Positions 29,386-37,642 of a stretch of 64,000 nt of DNA are shown piece by piece. The notes beneath the pieces were generated by a model. The model worked only from the letters and a program-made list of their open reading frames with translations. It did no database searches and was not told the origin of the DNA. The stretch is from the NCBI GenBank assembly GCA_016794425.1, contig JAEUHR010000017.1, positions 96,670-160,669 of the forward strand. Direction: 5' to 3'. The position numbers were made by a program, and so were the translations under genes. Position 1 is the stretch's first letter. Every line of letters begins with the position of its first letter. Source of the stretch: Planctomycetota bacterium. GTDB taxonomy: Bacteria > Planctomycetota > UBA1135 > UBA2386.

Positions 29386-29473
29386 GCCCAGGTGGCGGAA
29401 TTGGCAGACGCACTAGCTTGAGGTGCTAGCGCCCCAAAAGGGCTTGCAGGTTCAAATCCTGTCCTGGGCACCA
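29386..29473 (+). tRNA. tRNA-Leu (anticodon GAG)
   Basis: 88 bases including an encoded CCA. The acceptor stem GCCCAGG/CCTGGGC is perfect with discriminator A; the D arm contains GGCAGACGC and the T arm GGTTCAAATCC. The anticodon loop TTGAGGT reads GAG at positions 34-36. The long variable arm (GCGCCCCAAAAGGGCTTGC) is the class II shape expected for leucine. It reads CUC/CUU codons. The following 180 bases show no convincing terminator and no gene before the pseudopilin start. Confidence 0.95.
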
Positions 29474-29656
29474 CTTTCCGACCGTTCGCGGCGGGGGGTG
29501 GCAGGCGCCGACCGGCGATGCGCCACGCGGCGTGCCGCGCGGCCGCGACGCGAGGCCGCCCGTACTGTCGGGGAACGCGACAGTCGTGGGCCGCCGGGCG
29601 GAGCCGAAGCAATACCGGCCTAAGGCGATGCCGGCGCGGTCGTCGATAGCGCGGAC

Positions 29657-30493
29657 ATGACGACGAATCGGGTGCGTGGGCTCCGCGAGCGCGGCTTCAC
29701 GTTGCTCGAACTGATGATCGTCGTCTCGATCCTCGCGATCATCGCGAGCATCGGCGTGCCACAGTACGTCGCCGCGCTGCGCACCGCGCGCATCGGCAAG
29801 GCGAAGCACGAACTGGTCACCATCTCGCACGCCGTCGACGCCTACGCGGCGGCCAACGGCGGTCAGCTGCCGCTGACGTTGCACCAGGTCGGTTTCGGCG
29901 GCCGGCGCGACCCGTGGGGCGTGCCGTACTGCTACCTGAACTACACCGACGGCACCGGCGACGGACTGCAGTGGGCGATCGACGCCGGTCTCGTCGACCC
30001 GTCGGCCGTCAAGGGCACGCCGTCCGGCGGCGGCGCCGGTGGTGGTGAGGGTGCCGTGATCGAAGGCGTCGGTGGCGGCACCGGTGGTGGCGGCGGCAGC
30101 CTCGGCGGCCGGCGCGGCGGCTTCCTGCCGTGGCCGCGCCCGCTGCGGCCGCAGGGCGCCGAGACCGTGCAGATGCTGTCCGGCCGCGTCGGCGTCGCCC
30201 GCACCGTTGCTGCCGACGTCGTCGCGACGGTCCCACGGCCGATGGCCAGCACCGAAGTCGACTCGCTGTTCACCAGCATCGCCACCAGCAGCGGTTTCAC
30301 GGTGTTCACCAGCGTGCCGGTCGAGACCACGCGCCGCCGCGACCGCTACATGTTCCCACTGAACACCGACTACGACCTGTTCAGCCTCGGGCCGAACGCG
30401 CGCACCACCGTGTCGCTCGGCGAATCGCTGGGGCAGGACGACGTCATCCGTGCCAACAACGGCGGCTTCTTCGGCGTCGCCGCCGACTACTGA
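29657..30493 (+). CDS. GspG-like pseudopilin with a glycine-rich insert
   Basis: 278 residues. Leader G13-F14TLLE18 and a hydrophobic helix match a prepilin peptidase substrate. In GspG the signature DPWG...YxxxY is followed shortly by a DLYSLGADG calcium loop. Here DPWGVPYCYLNY (85-96) is separated from YDLFSLGPN (239-247) by about 140 residues, including a Gly-rich run at 124-156, so a domain has been inserted into the GspG fold. It is 13 bases upstream of a HAMP-stub gene, and the three-gene set ends with a histidine kinase. Role: major pseudopilin of a type II secretion-like system or a pilus used for sensing (inference). Confidence 0.8.
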   Translation: MTTNRVRGLRERGFTLLELMIVVSILAIIASIGVPQYVAALRTARIGKAKHELVTISHAVDAYAAANGGQLPLTLHQVGFGGRRDPWGVPYCYLNYTDGTGDGLQWAIDAGLVDPSAVKGTPSGGGAGGGEGAVIEGVGGGTGGGGGSLGGRRGGFLPWPRPLRPQGAETVQMLSGRVGVARTVAADVVATVPRPMASTEVDSLFTSIATSSGFTVFTSVPVETTRRRDRYMFPLNTDYDLFSLGPNARTTVSLGESLGQDDVIRANNGGFFGVAADY

Positions 30494-30506
30494 ACCGGAG
30501 CATCCG

Positions 30507-31160
30507 ATGCCGCGACGAATCCTGCGCTGGCGCTACATCGTCGACTGGAAGCTGCAGGGCAGCCTGTGCCTGCACGGCCTGCTCTACGGTCTGCTGGTGC
30601 TGGTCGCCGTCTCGGTCGGCATCTTCCTGCCGCTGGTCTGGAACCTAGGCAGCGCCGAACGCGACGCCGTGCTCGAGGAGCAGGCGGTCGTGATGCTCTA
30701 CATGCACGAGCGCTTCTGGTGGCTCGCGCTGTCGTGCATCGCGATCGTGCTGCTCGGCGCGATCAAGTTCTCGCACCGGATCGCGGGACCGATGGTCCGC
30801 TTCAAGCGCAACCTGCGCCTGATCGCCGACGGCAAGCTGCCGACGCCGCTGCGTACGCGTCCCGGCGACTACCTGAAGGAAGAGGTCGCGTGCCTGAACC
30901 GGGCGGTCGCGGGCCTCGCCGCGCGCGCCGAGGGCATGCAGCAGGCGCACGCGGCGCTGGAACGCGAACTGGCGGCGGCGCTGGCCCGGGTCTCGCGCCA
31001 GGCGGCGTTCGAGTTCGAGGCGGTGCGCGAGGCGAGCCGTGACCTCGGCCGGCGCGTGCACTCGCTGGAGTCGTTCGACCCGCGCGACGACGCACTGCCG
31101 GAGCCGGTGCCGGCGCCGCGGCCCGGATTCGTGCTCGCGACCGGCGGCGAGGACGCCTGA
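30507..31160 (+). CDS. HAMP-domain stub with two membrane helices
   Basis: 217 residues. Helices at about 20-42 and 70-87 flank a short periplasmic loop; SHRIAGPMVRFKRNLRLIADGK (88-110) begins a HAMP linker with the conserved Pro, and residues 140-190 are a predicted coiled coil. No catalytic, methylation or DNA-binding output domain follows, so it is a bare transmitter. GGAG precedes the ATG by six bases. Its C-terminus is 2 bases from the start of the histidine kinase gene, so a shared sensory complex is plausible. Paralogous in plan to the product of 47058-47543. Confidence 0.75.
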   Translation: MPRRILRWRYIVDWKLQGSLCLHGLLYGLLVLVAVSVGIFLPLVWNLGSAERDAVLEEQAVVMLYMHERFWWLALSCIAIVLLGAIKFSHRIAGPMVRFKRNLRLIADGKLPTPLRTRPGDYLKEEVACLNRAVAGLAARAEGMQQAHAALERELAAALARVSRQAAFEFEAVREASRDLGRRVHSLESFDPRDDALPEPVPAPRPGFVLATGGEDA

Positions 31161-31162
31161 CC

Positions 31163-32965
31163 GTGGCGGACGGACGCGGGTTCGCGCCGATCGGCGTCCT
31201 GACGTCGCGCATCGGCCGGCGGCTCGTGGCCCTGTTCGCCGGTTGCGCGCTGCTGCCCCTGCTCGCGTTCGCCTGGGTCACGCTGTCGCGCGTGACCGAG
31301 CAGATGGACGCGGACCTGCGCGAGTCGCTGCACAACGGCGCCAAGACCGCCGGCATGGGCATGGCGGCGCGGCTCGGGCAGGTCGCGGCCGACCTCGTCG
31401 TCATCGCCGAACTGCTGCAGCAGGACGACGCGGTCCTGCAGGGTGGCGCGGTGCCGCCGTTGCCCGATCAGGTGGCGGCGCGCTGCTCGGCGCTGTGGCT
31501 CGAGGTCGGCGGCCGGCAGGTCGCCCTGCGTGGCCGGCCCGGCGCGCCGCTCGGCGCGCTTCAGCCCGCGAAGGCGGCGCACTTCGCGGCTGGCAAGCCG
31601 GTGGTCGACATCGTCGGTTCGCCGCCGCTGCTGGTCATGGCGCGCGCCGTCGGTGCGCCGGCCGAGGGTCGCCGGTTGGTGGCCGAACTCGGCGACGAGC
31701 GATTCTGGGACCCGCAGGAACTGCGCAGCCCGGGCTCGCAGTTCGCGGTGCTCGACGACCAGGGGCGCGTGCTGAGCCATTCGTTCGAGGTGCTGCCGCG
31801 GCTCGAGCCGCTGCTCGCCACCATGGCGCGCGAGAAGTCGTCCGGCACGGTCGAGTGGCACGCCAACGGCGAACCGCACCTGGCCCGCTACTGGCGCGCG
31901 TTCCTGCGGCCGCAGTACGCGACCGACCTGCTGGTCGTGCAGTCGCGGTCGCTGCACGAGGCGCGGCGTGTCATCGACGAGTTCGTGCGCTGGTTCCTGC
32001 TGACCGCGGTCTGCACGCTGATGTGCATCGTGTTCGCGAGCCTCGTGCAGATGCGGCGCACGATCGGGCCGATCGTGTCGCTGAACGAGGCGACGCGGCG
32101 TGTCGCGCACGGCGACCTGTCGGTGCGCGTCGCGCTGCGCAGCCGCGACGAGTTCGGCGAGCTCGGCGCCGCGTTCAACCACATGACCGCGCAGCTGCAG
32201 GAGAACGTGCGGCGCCGCGAGCAAACCGAACGCGAGCTGGTCTCGTCGCGCGACGCGGCGCTGGCGGCAGCGCGGGCCAAGGCCGAGTTCGTGACCAACG
32301 TCTCGCACGAGTTCCGCACGCCGATGGCGGAGATCCTCGGCGCGACCGAGATCCTGGCGCAGATCGACGACACCGATGCCGCTGCGCGGCGCGAGTTCGC
32401 GGCGATCGCGCTGCACGGCGCCACGCGCCTCGCGCGCCTCGTCGACGACGTGCTGCAGCTCGGTTCGACCGCGGTCTGGGAGACCGAGCCGGTCGACGTC
32501 GCGGCGACGCTGCGCGACGCGGTCGCGCTGCAGCCGGTTTCGCTGCAGCAGCGCGTGTCGCTCGAGCTCGCGCCCGATCTGCCGCGCGTGCAGGGCATCG
32601 AGCATCGCCTGATCGACGTCTGGTGCCGGTTGCTCGACAACGCGGCGAAGTTCAGCGAGCGCGACGCGCCGATCGAAGTGCGGGCGGCGCTGCAGCGCGG
32701 CGAGGTCGTGATCGAGTTCGTCGACCACGGCGTCGGCATCTCGCGCGTCGAGCTGAGCCAGATCTTCGAGCCGTTCCGGCAGTTCGGGCGCGACCAGATG
32801 ACCGACAAGGCGCACGGCACCGGCCTCGGACTGACGCTGGTCAAGAACACCGTCGACCGGCTCGGCGGGCACATCGAGGTCGACAGCGAGCTCGGCAACG
32901 GTTCGACGTTCCGCGTCTCACTGCCGGTCGCCGTGCCCGCCGCCGCGGTCGCCGAGGTCACCTGA
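31163..32965 (+). CDS. membrane sensor histidine kinase
   Basis: 600 residues. Helices at about 19-40 and 276-296 flank a 230-residue periplasmic sensor of dCACHE-like length; HAMP lies at about 298-350, then the DHp helix with phospho-accepting His382 (NVSHEFRTPM). The ATPase part has the N box LLDNAAKFS (Asn493), G1 DHGVGI (521-526), F region FEPFRQFG and G2 GTGLGL (552-557), so it is complete. No response regulator is encoded nearby. GTG start at 31163, 2 bases after the HAMP-stub stop. The 3' end overlaps the convergent decarboxylase gene by 48 bases. Confidence 0.9.
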   Translation: MADGRGFAPIGVLTSRIGRRLVALFAGCALLPLLAFAWVTLSRVTEQMDADLRESLHNGAKTAGMGMAARLGQVAADLVVIAELLQQDDAVLQGGAVPPLPDQVAARCSALWLEVGGRQVALRGRPGAPLGALQPAKAAHFAAGKPVVDIVGSPPLLVMARAVGAPAEGRRLVAELGDERFWDPQELRSPGSQFAVLDDQGRVLSHSFEVLPRLEPLLATMAREKSSGTVEWHANGEPHLARYWRAFLRPQYATDLLVVQSRSLHEARRVIDEFVRWFLLTAVCTLMCIVFASLVQMRRTIGPIVSLNEATRRVAHGDLSVRVALRSRDEFGELGAAFNHMTAQLQENVRRREQTERELVSSRDAALAAARAKAEFVTNVSHEFRTPMAEILGATEILAQIDDTDAAARREFAAIALHGATRLARLVDDVLQLGSTAVWETEPVDVAATLRDAVALQPVSLQQRVSLELAPDLPRVQGIEHRLIDVWCRLLDNAAKFSERDAPIEVRAALQRGEVVIEFVDHGVGISRVELSQIFEPFRQFGRDQMTDKAHGTGLGLTLVKNTVDRLGGHIEVDSELGNGSTFRVSLPVAVPAAAVAEVT

Positions 32966-34402
32966 GGCGGCCGCGGCGCGCTGCAGCGCCTGCCACAACT
33001 CCGCGACGTGCTCGCGTTCGGTCGCGAGCGCACCGATCGACACGCGCACCATCCAGCGGCCGTCGAGCTGCGCCGGCGTGACCCAGGCCGCGCCCGAACG
33101 GTGCAGCCGGTCGACCCATGCCAGCGTGTGTGCGTCGAGCGCCGCACCGTCGAGGCCCGGCGGTTCGTGGCGCAGGCAGACGGTCTGCAGCGGCACCGGC
33201 GCCAGCACGCGCCACGGCGGCGTCGCCTGCACCTGGTCGGCGAGCCAGCGCGCGTTGGCGAGGTCGCGGCGCAGCCGTGCTCGCAGCCGTTCGGCGCCGT
33301 GCGTGCGCAACAGGCTCCACAGCTTCAGCGCGCGGAAGCGCCGGCCCAGCGCGATGCCCCAGTCGCGGTAGTTGACGACGCGGTCGTCGACGGCCGTGCG
33401 CAGGTAGCTCGGGTTGGTGCTCATCACGCGCACCAGGTGCTGGTCGTCACGCACGTAGAACACCGAGCAGTCGAACGACGCGCCGAGCCACTTGTGCGGA
33501 TTGACCACCAGCGAGTCGGCTGCTTCGACGCCGTGCCAGAGGTGGCGGCACTCGGGCAGCAGCGCCGCGGTTCCGGCCATCGCCGCGTCGACGTGCAGCC
33601 AGGCGCCGTACTCGCGCGCGAGGGCGGCGCAGGCAGCGACCGGATCCATCGCGGTCGTCGCCGTGGTGCCGGTCGTCGCGACGATCGCGCACGGGCGGCG
33701 ACCGGCGGCGCAGTCGGCGGCGAGCTGGCGCCGCAGATCGGTCGGGTCCAGCGCCCGCGCGCCGTCGACGCCGATCGTGCGCACGTGGTCGCGGCCGAAA
33801 CCGGCCAGCAGCGCGGCCTTGGTCACCGAACTGTGCGCCTCGAGGCTCGTGTAGACGACCAGCGGCGGGCCACCGCCCTGCAGCCCGGCGCCTGCTGCCG
33901 CGTGGCCGCTGCTGCGCTCGCGCGCACACAGCAGTGCCAGCAGCGTGGCGGTCGACGCGGTGTCCTGGATCACGCCGCGCCAGGCTGCCGACAGGCCCGA
34001 CAACTGCCGCAGCCAGTCGACGGCACGCTGTTCGAGTTCGGTCAGCGCCGGCGCCGATTGCCACGTCAGCCCGAGCACGCCGAGGCCGGTCGACAGCAGG
34101 TCGCCGAGCACTGCGGCGAGGTCGCCGTTCGACGGGAAGTAGCCGAAGAAGCGCGGGTGCTGCCAGTGCGACAGCGCCGGCAGCAACACCGCGTCGAGGT
34201 CCTGCAGCACCGCGGCGAAGCCCTCCGGCTGCTCCGGCGGCGTCGCCGGCAGCCGGGCCAGCACCGCGCCCGGCGGGACCGTCGTGCACACGGGCCGCGC
34301 GGCGACGTCGCGGCGGTAGTCCGCGAGCCAGTCGACGACCGCGTGGCCGAACCGGCGGAACTCCTCGGGGCTCATCGACAGCGGATCGGGGGCTGCGTGC
34401 AT
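32918..34402 (-). CDS. aromatic-L-amino-acid decarboxylase family protein
   Basis: 494 residues, group II PLP-dependent decarboxylase. Hallmarks: HPRFFGYFPSNGDLAAVLGD, SAPALTELEQRAVDWL, TASTATLLALLCARE, the PLP-stacking and binding region VATTGTTATTAMDP, HVDAAMAGTAALLPE and the Schiff-base lysine in VNPHKWLGASFDCSVF. The first 16 residues, MHAAPDPLSMSPEEFR, have two in-frame Met; translation may start at either. The family includes DOPA/tryptophan decarboxylases; substrate cannot be settled. Overlaps the histidine kinase gene tail-to-tail by 48 bases. Confidence 0.9.
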   Translation of the reverse strand: MHAAPDPLSMSPEEFRRFGHAVVDWLADYRRDVAARPVCTTVPPGAVLARLPATPPEQPEGFAAVLQDLDAVLLPALSHWQHPRFFGYFPSNGDLAAVLGDLLSTGLGVLGLTWQSAPALTELEQRAVDWLRQLSGLSAAWRGVIQDTASTATLLALLCARERSSGHAAAGAGLQGGGPPLVVYTSLEAHSSVTKAALLAGFGRDHVRTIGVDGARALDPTDLRRQLAADCAAGRRPCAIVATTGTTATTAMDPVAACAALAREYGAWLHVDAAMAGTAALLPECRHLWHGVEAADSLVVNPHKWLGASFDCSVFYVRDDQHLVRVMSTNPSYLRTAVDDRVVNYRDWGIALGRRFRALKLWSLLRTHGAERLRARLRRDLANARWLADQVQATPPWRVLAPVPLQTVCLRHEPPGLDGAALDAHTLAWVDRLHRSGAAWVTPAQLDGRWMVRVSIGALATEREHVAELWQALQRAAAASGDLGDRGGGHGDRQ

Positions 34403-34514
34403 GGGGCGGTGCGATGGGGGCTTCGTGGCGCAGGGCTGCGGTACCGCATCGAAGCGCGCCGCGGCGCGCGCGCAACGCCCGCCGCGGACCGCGCGGGAAG
34501 CGGGCGAGGAAGCG

Positions 34515-34542
34515 GTGAACCGGGCCGGTCGGTTGTTATGCT
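34515..34542 (+). promoter_or_regulatory. putative promoter of the SirB1-like gene
   Basis: GTGAAC (34515-34520) and TATGCT (34537-34542), spacer 16; the start would be about 40 bases before the ATG at 34590. Confidence 0.45.
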
Positions 34543-34589
34543 CGGCGGCTCGCCTGACCGGATCGAAGTCGTTCGCCACACCACACCCG

Positions 34590-35471
34590 ATGAACGAACC
34601 GCAAGGAGCCCCGGAGCCGTCGTCGCCGTCGCCGGCGCAGATCGCCGCGACCATCGCGTTGCTCGGCGACGACCGTGGCCCCGTGCTCACGGCGGCGCGC
34701 GAGCGGCTGCTGCGCTGGGGCGACGCGGCGCTGCTGCCGCTGCGCGAAGGCGCCGAATGCGAGCACGTGCGCACGCGCGCCCGCTGCCGGGCGCTGCTGC
34801 GCACGATCGAGGTGCGCGACAGCCTGCGCCGCTTCGGTCGCCTGCGGATCGGTCGCGGCGGGCGCGGTTCGGCGCCGGCGCTGCTCGAGGGCGCGGTGCT
34901 GCTGGCCAGCATGGTGCGCACGTTCGTGCCCGGCGCCGACGAGCTCGGCCGGCGGCTGCGTGTGGAGGCGAACCGGCTGCGCCGCGAGTTCGCCGGCCGC
35001 AGCCTGCCGACGTGCGCGCGCCTGCTCGCCGGCCGGCTGCACGACCAGATCGGCCTGCAGGGCGGCAACGCCAGCGTGCTCGAACTCGACCACGTGCTGG
35101 TCGACCGCGTGCTGCACCAGGGCACCGGCGTGCCGGTGACGCTGTCGCTGATCTATCTGCTGGTCGCGCGCTGGGCGGGCCTGTCGGCGGCCGGCGTCGC
35201 GATGCCGGACCACTTCCTGGTGCGGCTGCACGGCGTGCGGCCGGTGCTGGTCGATCCGTTCCACGGTGGCCGGTCGGTCACCAAGGCCGACTGTGCGCGC
35301 TACCTGCGCAGCACCGGCCACGACCAGGTCGCCGAACACCTGCGCGATCTGACCGACCGTGAAGTGTTGATCCACTACCTGCGGGCGCTGCGGCGCGCCG
35401 CGAAGTACCGCGCGGTGCCCGAGAGCCAGCAGACGCTCGGCCGTGCGCTGGACCTGCTCGAGACCAGCTGA
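34590..35471 (+). CDS. SirB1 / transglutaminase-like protein
   Basis: 293 residues. The N-terminal half is helical (IAATIALLGDDRGPVLTAARERLLRW, a repeat-like unit). The C-terminal half carries the SirB1/transglut_core2 pattern: NASVLELDHVLVDRVLHQGTGVPVTLSLIYLLVARWAGL, then AMPDHFLVRL with its conserved His and VLVDPFHGG with its conserved Asp. As in most SirB1 proteins, the transglutaminase catalytic Cys is not retained. Function in bacteria is unclear. It is followed 1 base later by the ceramidase-like lipoprotein gene. Confidence 0.8.
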   Translation: MNEPQGAPEPSSPSPAQIAATIALLGDDRGPVLTAARERLLRWGDAALLPLREGAECEHVRTRARCRALLRTIEVRDSLRRFGRLRIGRGGRGSAPALLEGAVLLASMVRTFVPGADELGRRLRVEANRLRREFAGRSLPTCARLLAGRLHDQIGLQGGNASVLELDHVLVDRVLHQGTGVPVTLSLIYLLVARWAGLSAAGVAMPDHFLVRLHGVRPVLVDPFHGGRSVTKADCARYLRSTGHDQVAEHLRDLTDREVLIHYLRALRRAAKYRAVPESQQTLGRALDLLETS

Positions 35472-35472
35472 C

Positions 35473-36747
35473 GTGGCGCCACGGCCGAGGCGCAGCTTCG
35501 TCGCGGTCGCGCTGCTCGGTGCCGCCGGCTGCAACGGGCTGTTCCAGCACTCGCTGCCCGATCGCCCGGCCAGCCATGCCGTCGTCGCGCCGGCGCCGCA
35601 AGGGCTCGTGGTCGGCAGCGCCGAACGCGACGTCACGCCGGCGATCGGCGGTTACCTCGCGGGCTTCGATCTGGCGCGCACGAGCACGTCGGTCGCGTCG
35701 CCGCTGAAGGTGCGGGCGTTCGTGTTCGGCACCGGCGCGCGCTGGTTCGCGGTGCTGGGGCTCGACAACCTCGGCGTGATGCGCGAGGACGTCGATTGGC
35801 TCAAGGGCGGCCTGACCGGCTTCGCCAACGGCGACGTGTTCGTGTGCGCCAGCCACACGCATGCCGGGCCGGACCTGATCGGCCTGTGGGGCAACTACTT
35901 CACCAGTTCGGGCCGCGACCGCGCCTACCTCGCGTTCGTGCGCGAACAGGCGGCTGCCGCGGTCGCCGAAGCGCGTGCCGGCGCGCGGCCGGCCGAGCTG
36001 CGGCTCGGGCGCGCGGCGCTGCCGCCGACGGGTCTGGTCAAGAACGCCAACCGCGCCGAGGTGTTCGACCGTCGCGTGACCGTGCTGCAGGCCGTGGCGC
36101 GCGAGGACGGCCGGCCGCTCGGCACGCTGCTGCACCTCGCCTGCCATCCGGAGGTGCTGCCGCGGCGCAACACGGCGATCGGCGCCGACTTCGTCGGCAC
36201 GCTGTGCGACGAATGGCGCGCGCGTGGCCACGGCCAGGCCGTGTTCGCCAACGGCGCGCTCGGCGCGATGATCTCGCCGGACGTGCAGCCGCGCGACCAG
36301 ACCGGCGTGCTGGCGATGGGGCGTACGCTGTGCGACCTCGCCGAAGGCGCGCTGCGCGCCGCGCGGCCGCTGCCGGTCGACGCGGTCGAAGTGCGACGGG
36401 CGGACGTGTTCCTGCCGATGGTGTCGGCCGGGTTCCGGTTCGGCCGGCTGGCGACGGTGCTGCAGCGCGAACTCCACGCAGGCCATGCGCGCAGCACGGT
36501 CGGCTGGCTGCGCCTGGGCGCGTTCGCGGCGGTCGCGGTGCCCGGCGAGATGGAGCCGGCACTCGCCGCACGCGTGCGCGCGGAGCTGGGCCTGCCGGAC
36601 CTGTTGGTGCTGGGGCTCTGCGACGACGAGGTCGGCTATCTGCTGCGCGAGCAGGAGGCGACCGATCCGGAGTTCGCCTACGAGCGATCGATGAGTCCGT
36701 GCCGCACGGCCGGTGAGCGCGTGCGGCGCGCGCTGACCGGGCGCTAG
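35473..36747 (+). CDS. neutral ceramidase-like lipoprotein
   Basis: 424 residues. A short signal ends in LLGAAGC, a lipobox-like site with Cys as lipid attachment residue, so it is an anchored lipoprotein. The domain is the N-terminal alkaline/neutral ceramidase type: GSAERDVTPAIGGYLAGF, then GLDNLGVMREDVDWL, ASHTHAGPDLIGLW (Zn ligands) and LHLACHPEVLPRRNTAIGADFVGTL. It lacks the long C-terminal domain of true ceramidases. It should hydrolyse an amide in a lipid or a similar substrate outside the cytoplasm. GTG at 35473 is chosen since it lies exactly before the basic n-region of the signal peptide. Confidence 0.8.
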   Translation: MAPRPRRSFVAVALLGAAGCNGLFQHSLPDRPASHAVVAPAPQGLVVGSAERDVTPAIGGYLAGFDLARTSTSVASPLKVRAFVFGTGARWFAVLGLDNLGVMREDVDWLKGGLTGFANGDVFVCASHTHAGPDLIGLWGNYFTSSGRDRAYLAFVREQAAAAVAEARAGARPAELRLGRAALPPTGLVKNANRAEVFDRRVTVLQAVAREDGRPLGTLLHLACHPEVLPRRNTAIGADFVGTLCDEWRARGHGQAVFANGALGAMISPDVQPRDQTGVLAMGRTLCDLAEGALRAARPLPVDAVEVRRADVFLPMVSAGFRFGRLATVLQRELHAGHARSTVGWLRLGAFAAVAVPGEMEPALAARVRAELGLPDLLVLGLCDDEVGYLLREQEATDPEFAYERSMSPCRTAGERVRRALTGR

Positions 36748-37391
36748 CCGAAGCGCGTCGAGTACGGCAGCAGCCGGTCGATCGCGTCGAACACCGGCCA
36801 GAACAGGTGCGGTATCACCTGGATCAGCAGCACGAAGATCACGATGCTGCTGTACGGGATGCCCTGCAGTACTTCGTACGGCCGGCGCATCGCCGGCACG
36901 AGGCCGCTGACGATGCCGGCACCGTCGAGCGGCGGGACCGGGATCAGGTTGAACACGGCCAGCAGCACGTTCAACAACAGGAACGTCGTCGCGATCCTGC
37001 GCACCGCCTCGGCGGCCTCGCCCTCGGGGTTGCCGATCGCGTAGAGCACCACGAACGCGATCGCGGCCAACAACGCGTTCGCGAGCGGGCCGGCCGCCGA
37101 CATCAGCGCCGCCTTGCGCGGGTGGTCGAAGGCCCAGCGGGCGTCGATCGGCGCGTGCGCGAAGCCGAGCGTCGACGTGCCGCCCGACAGGTAGAGGGTC
37201 AGCAGCGGCAGTACGACCATGCCGAACGGCTCGCGCTGTATGTGCGGCAGCGGGTTCAGCGTCACCTGGCCGGCGTAGTAGGCGGTGCGGTCGCCGCCGA
37301 GCAGTGCGAACAGCGCGTGCGCCGCCTCGTGCACGGTGAGGCTGATGATCAGCGTCACGAACAGCAGGATCAGGTTCTCCCAGTCCATCAC
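36744..37391 (-). CDS. site-2 protease family (M50) membrane metalloprotease
   Basis: 215 residues, all-helical. Zn motif HEAAH (His21, Glu22, His25) in the first helix and NLIPVPPLDG (Asp156 as third ligand) in a later helix are the M50 hallmarks. It belongs to the small YwhC-like subgroup without PDZ domains. The stop (36744-36746) overlaps that of the ceramidase-like gene on the other strand by 4 bases. It is coupled by ATGA to xseB. Confidence 0.9.
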   Translation of the reverse strand: MMDWENLILLFVTLIISLTVHEAAHALFALLGGDRTAYYAGQVTLNPLPHIQREPFGMVVLPLLTLYLSGGTSTLGFAHAPIDARWAFDHPRKAALMSAAGPLANALLAAIAFVVLYAIGNPEGEAAEAVRRIATTFLLLNVLLAVFNLIPVPPLDGAGIVSGLVPAMRRPYEVLQGIPYSSIVIFVLLIQVIPHLFWPVFDAIDRLLPYSTRFG

Positions 37392-37642
37392 GCGTTCCGG
37401 TCGTCGCCGGCCTCGTCCTGTTCCATCGCCGCGGCGAGCTCGGCGGTGACCTTCTTGACCTTGGTCTCGGTCGCGGCGAGTTTCTGGCGGCAGATCGCGA
37501 GCAGGGCTGCGGCGCGCTCGACCTTCTCCGACAGCACGTCGAGGTCGATCTCGCCGGACTCGATGTCCTGCAGGATCTGCTCGAGTTCACCGCTCGCGTC
37601 CGCGTAGCCGGGCTCGTCGGCCTTCTTCTTCTTGTCGCTCAC
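37388..37642 (-). CDS. xseB: exodeoxyribonuclease VII small subunit
   Basis: 84 residues. Helical hairpin of XseB: ELEQILQDIESGEIDLDVLSEKVERAAALLAICRQKL corresponds to the 'LE.iv..LE.g.l.LeesL.lfe.G..L...C...L' pattern. It binds XseA, many copies per large subunit. N-terminal MSDKKKKADEP is a basic extension. ATGA overlaps both the upstream xseA stop and the downstream protease start. Confidence 0.9.
   Translation of the reverse strand: MSDKKKKADEPGYADASGELEQILQDIESGEIDLDVLSEKVERAAALLAICRQKLAATETKVKKVTAELAAAMEQDEAGDDRNA

Noticed and set aside
30027..30125. GGC-rich repeat as CRISPR or VNTR
   Set aside because: It is the Gly-rich insert of the pseudopilin, read in frame, with no regular repeat unit.
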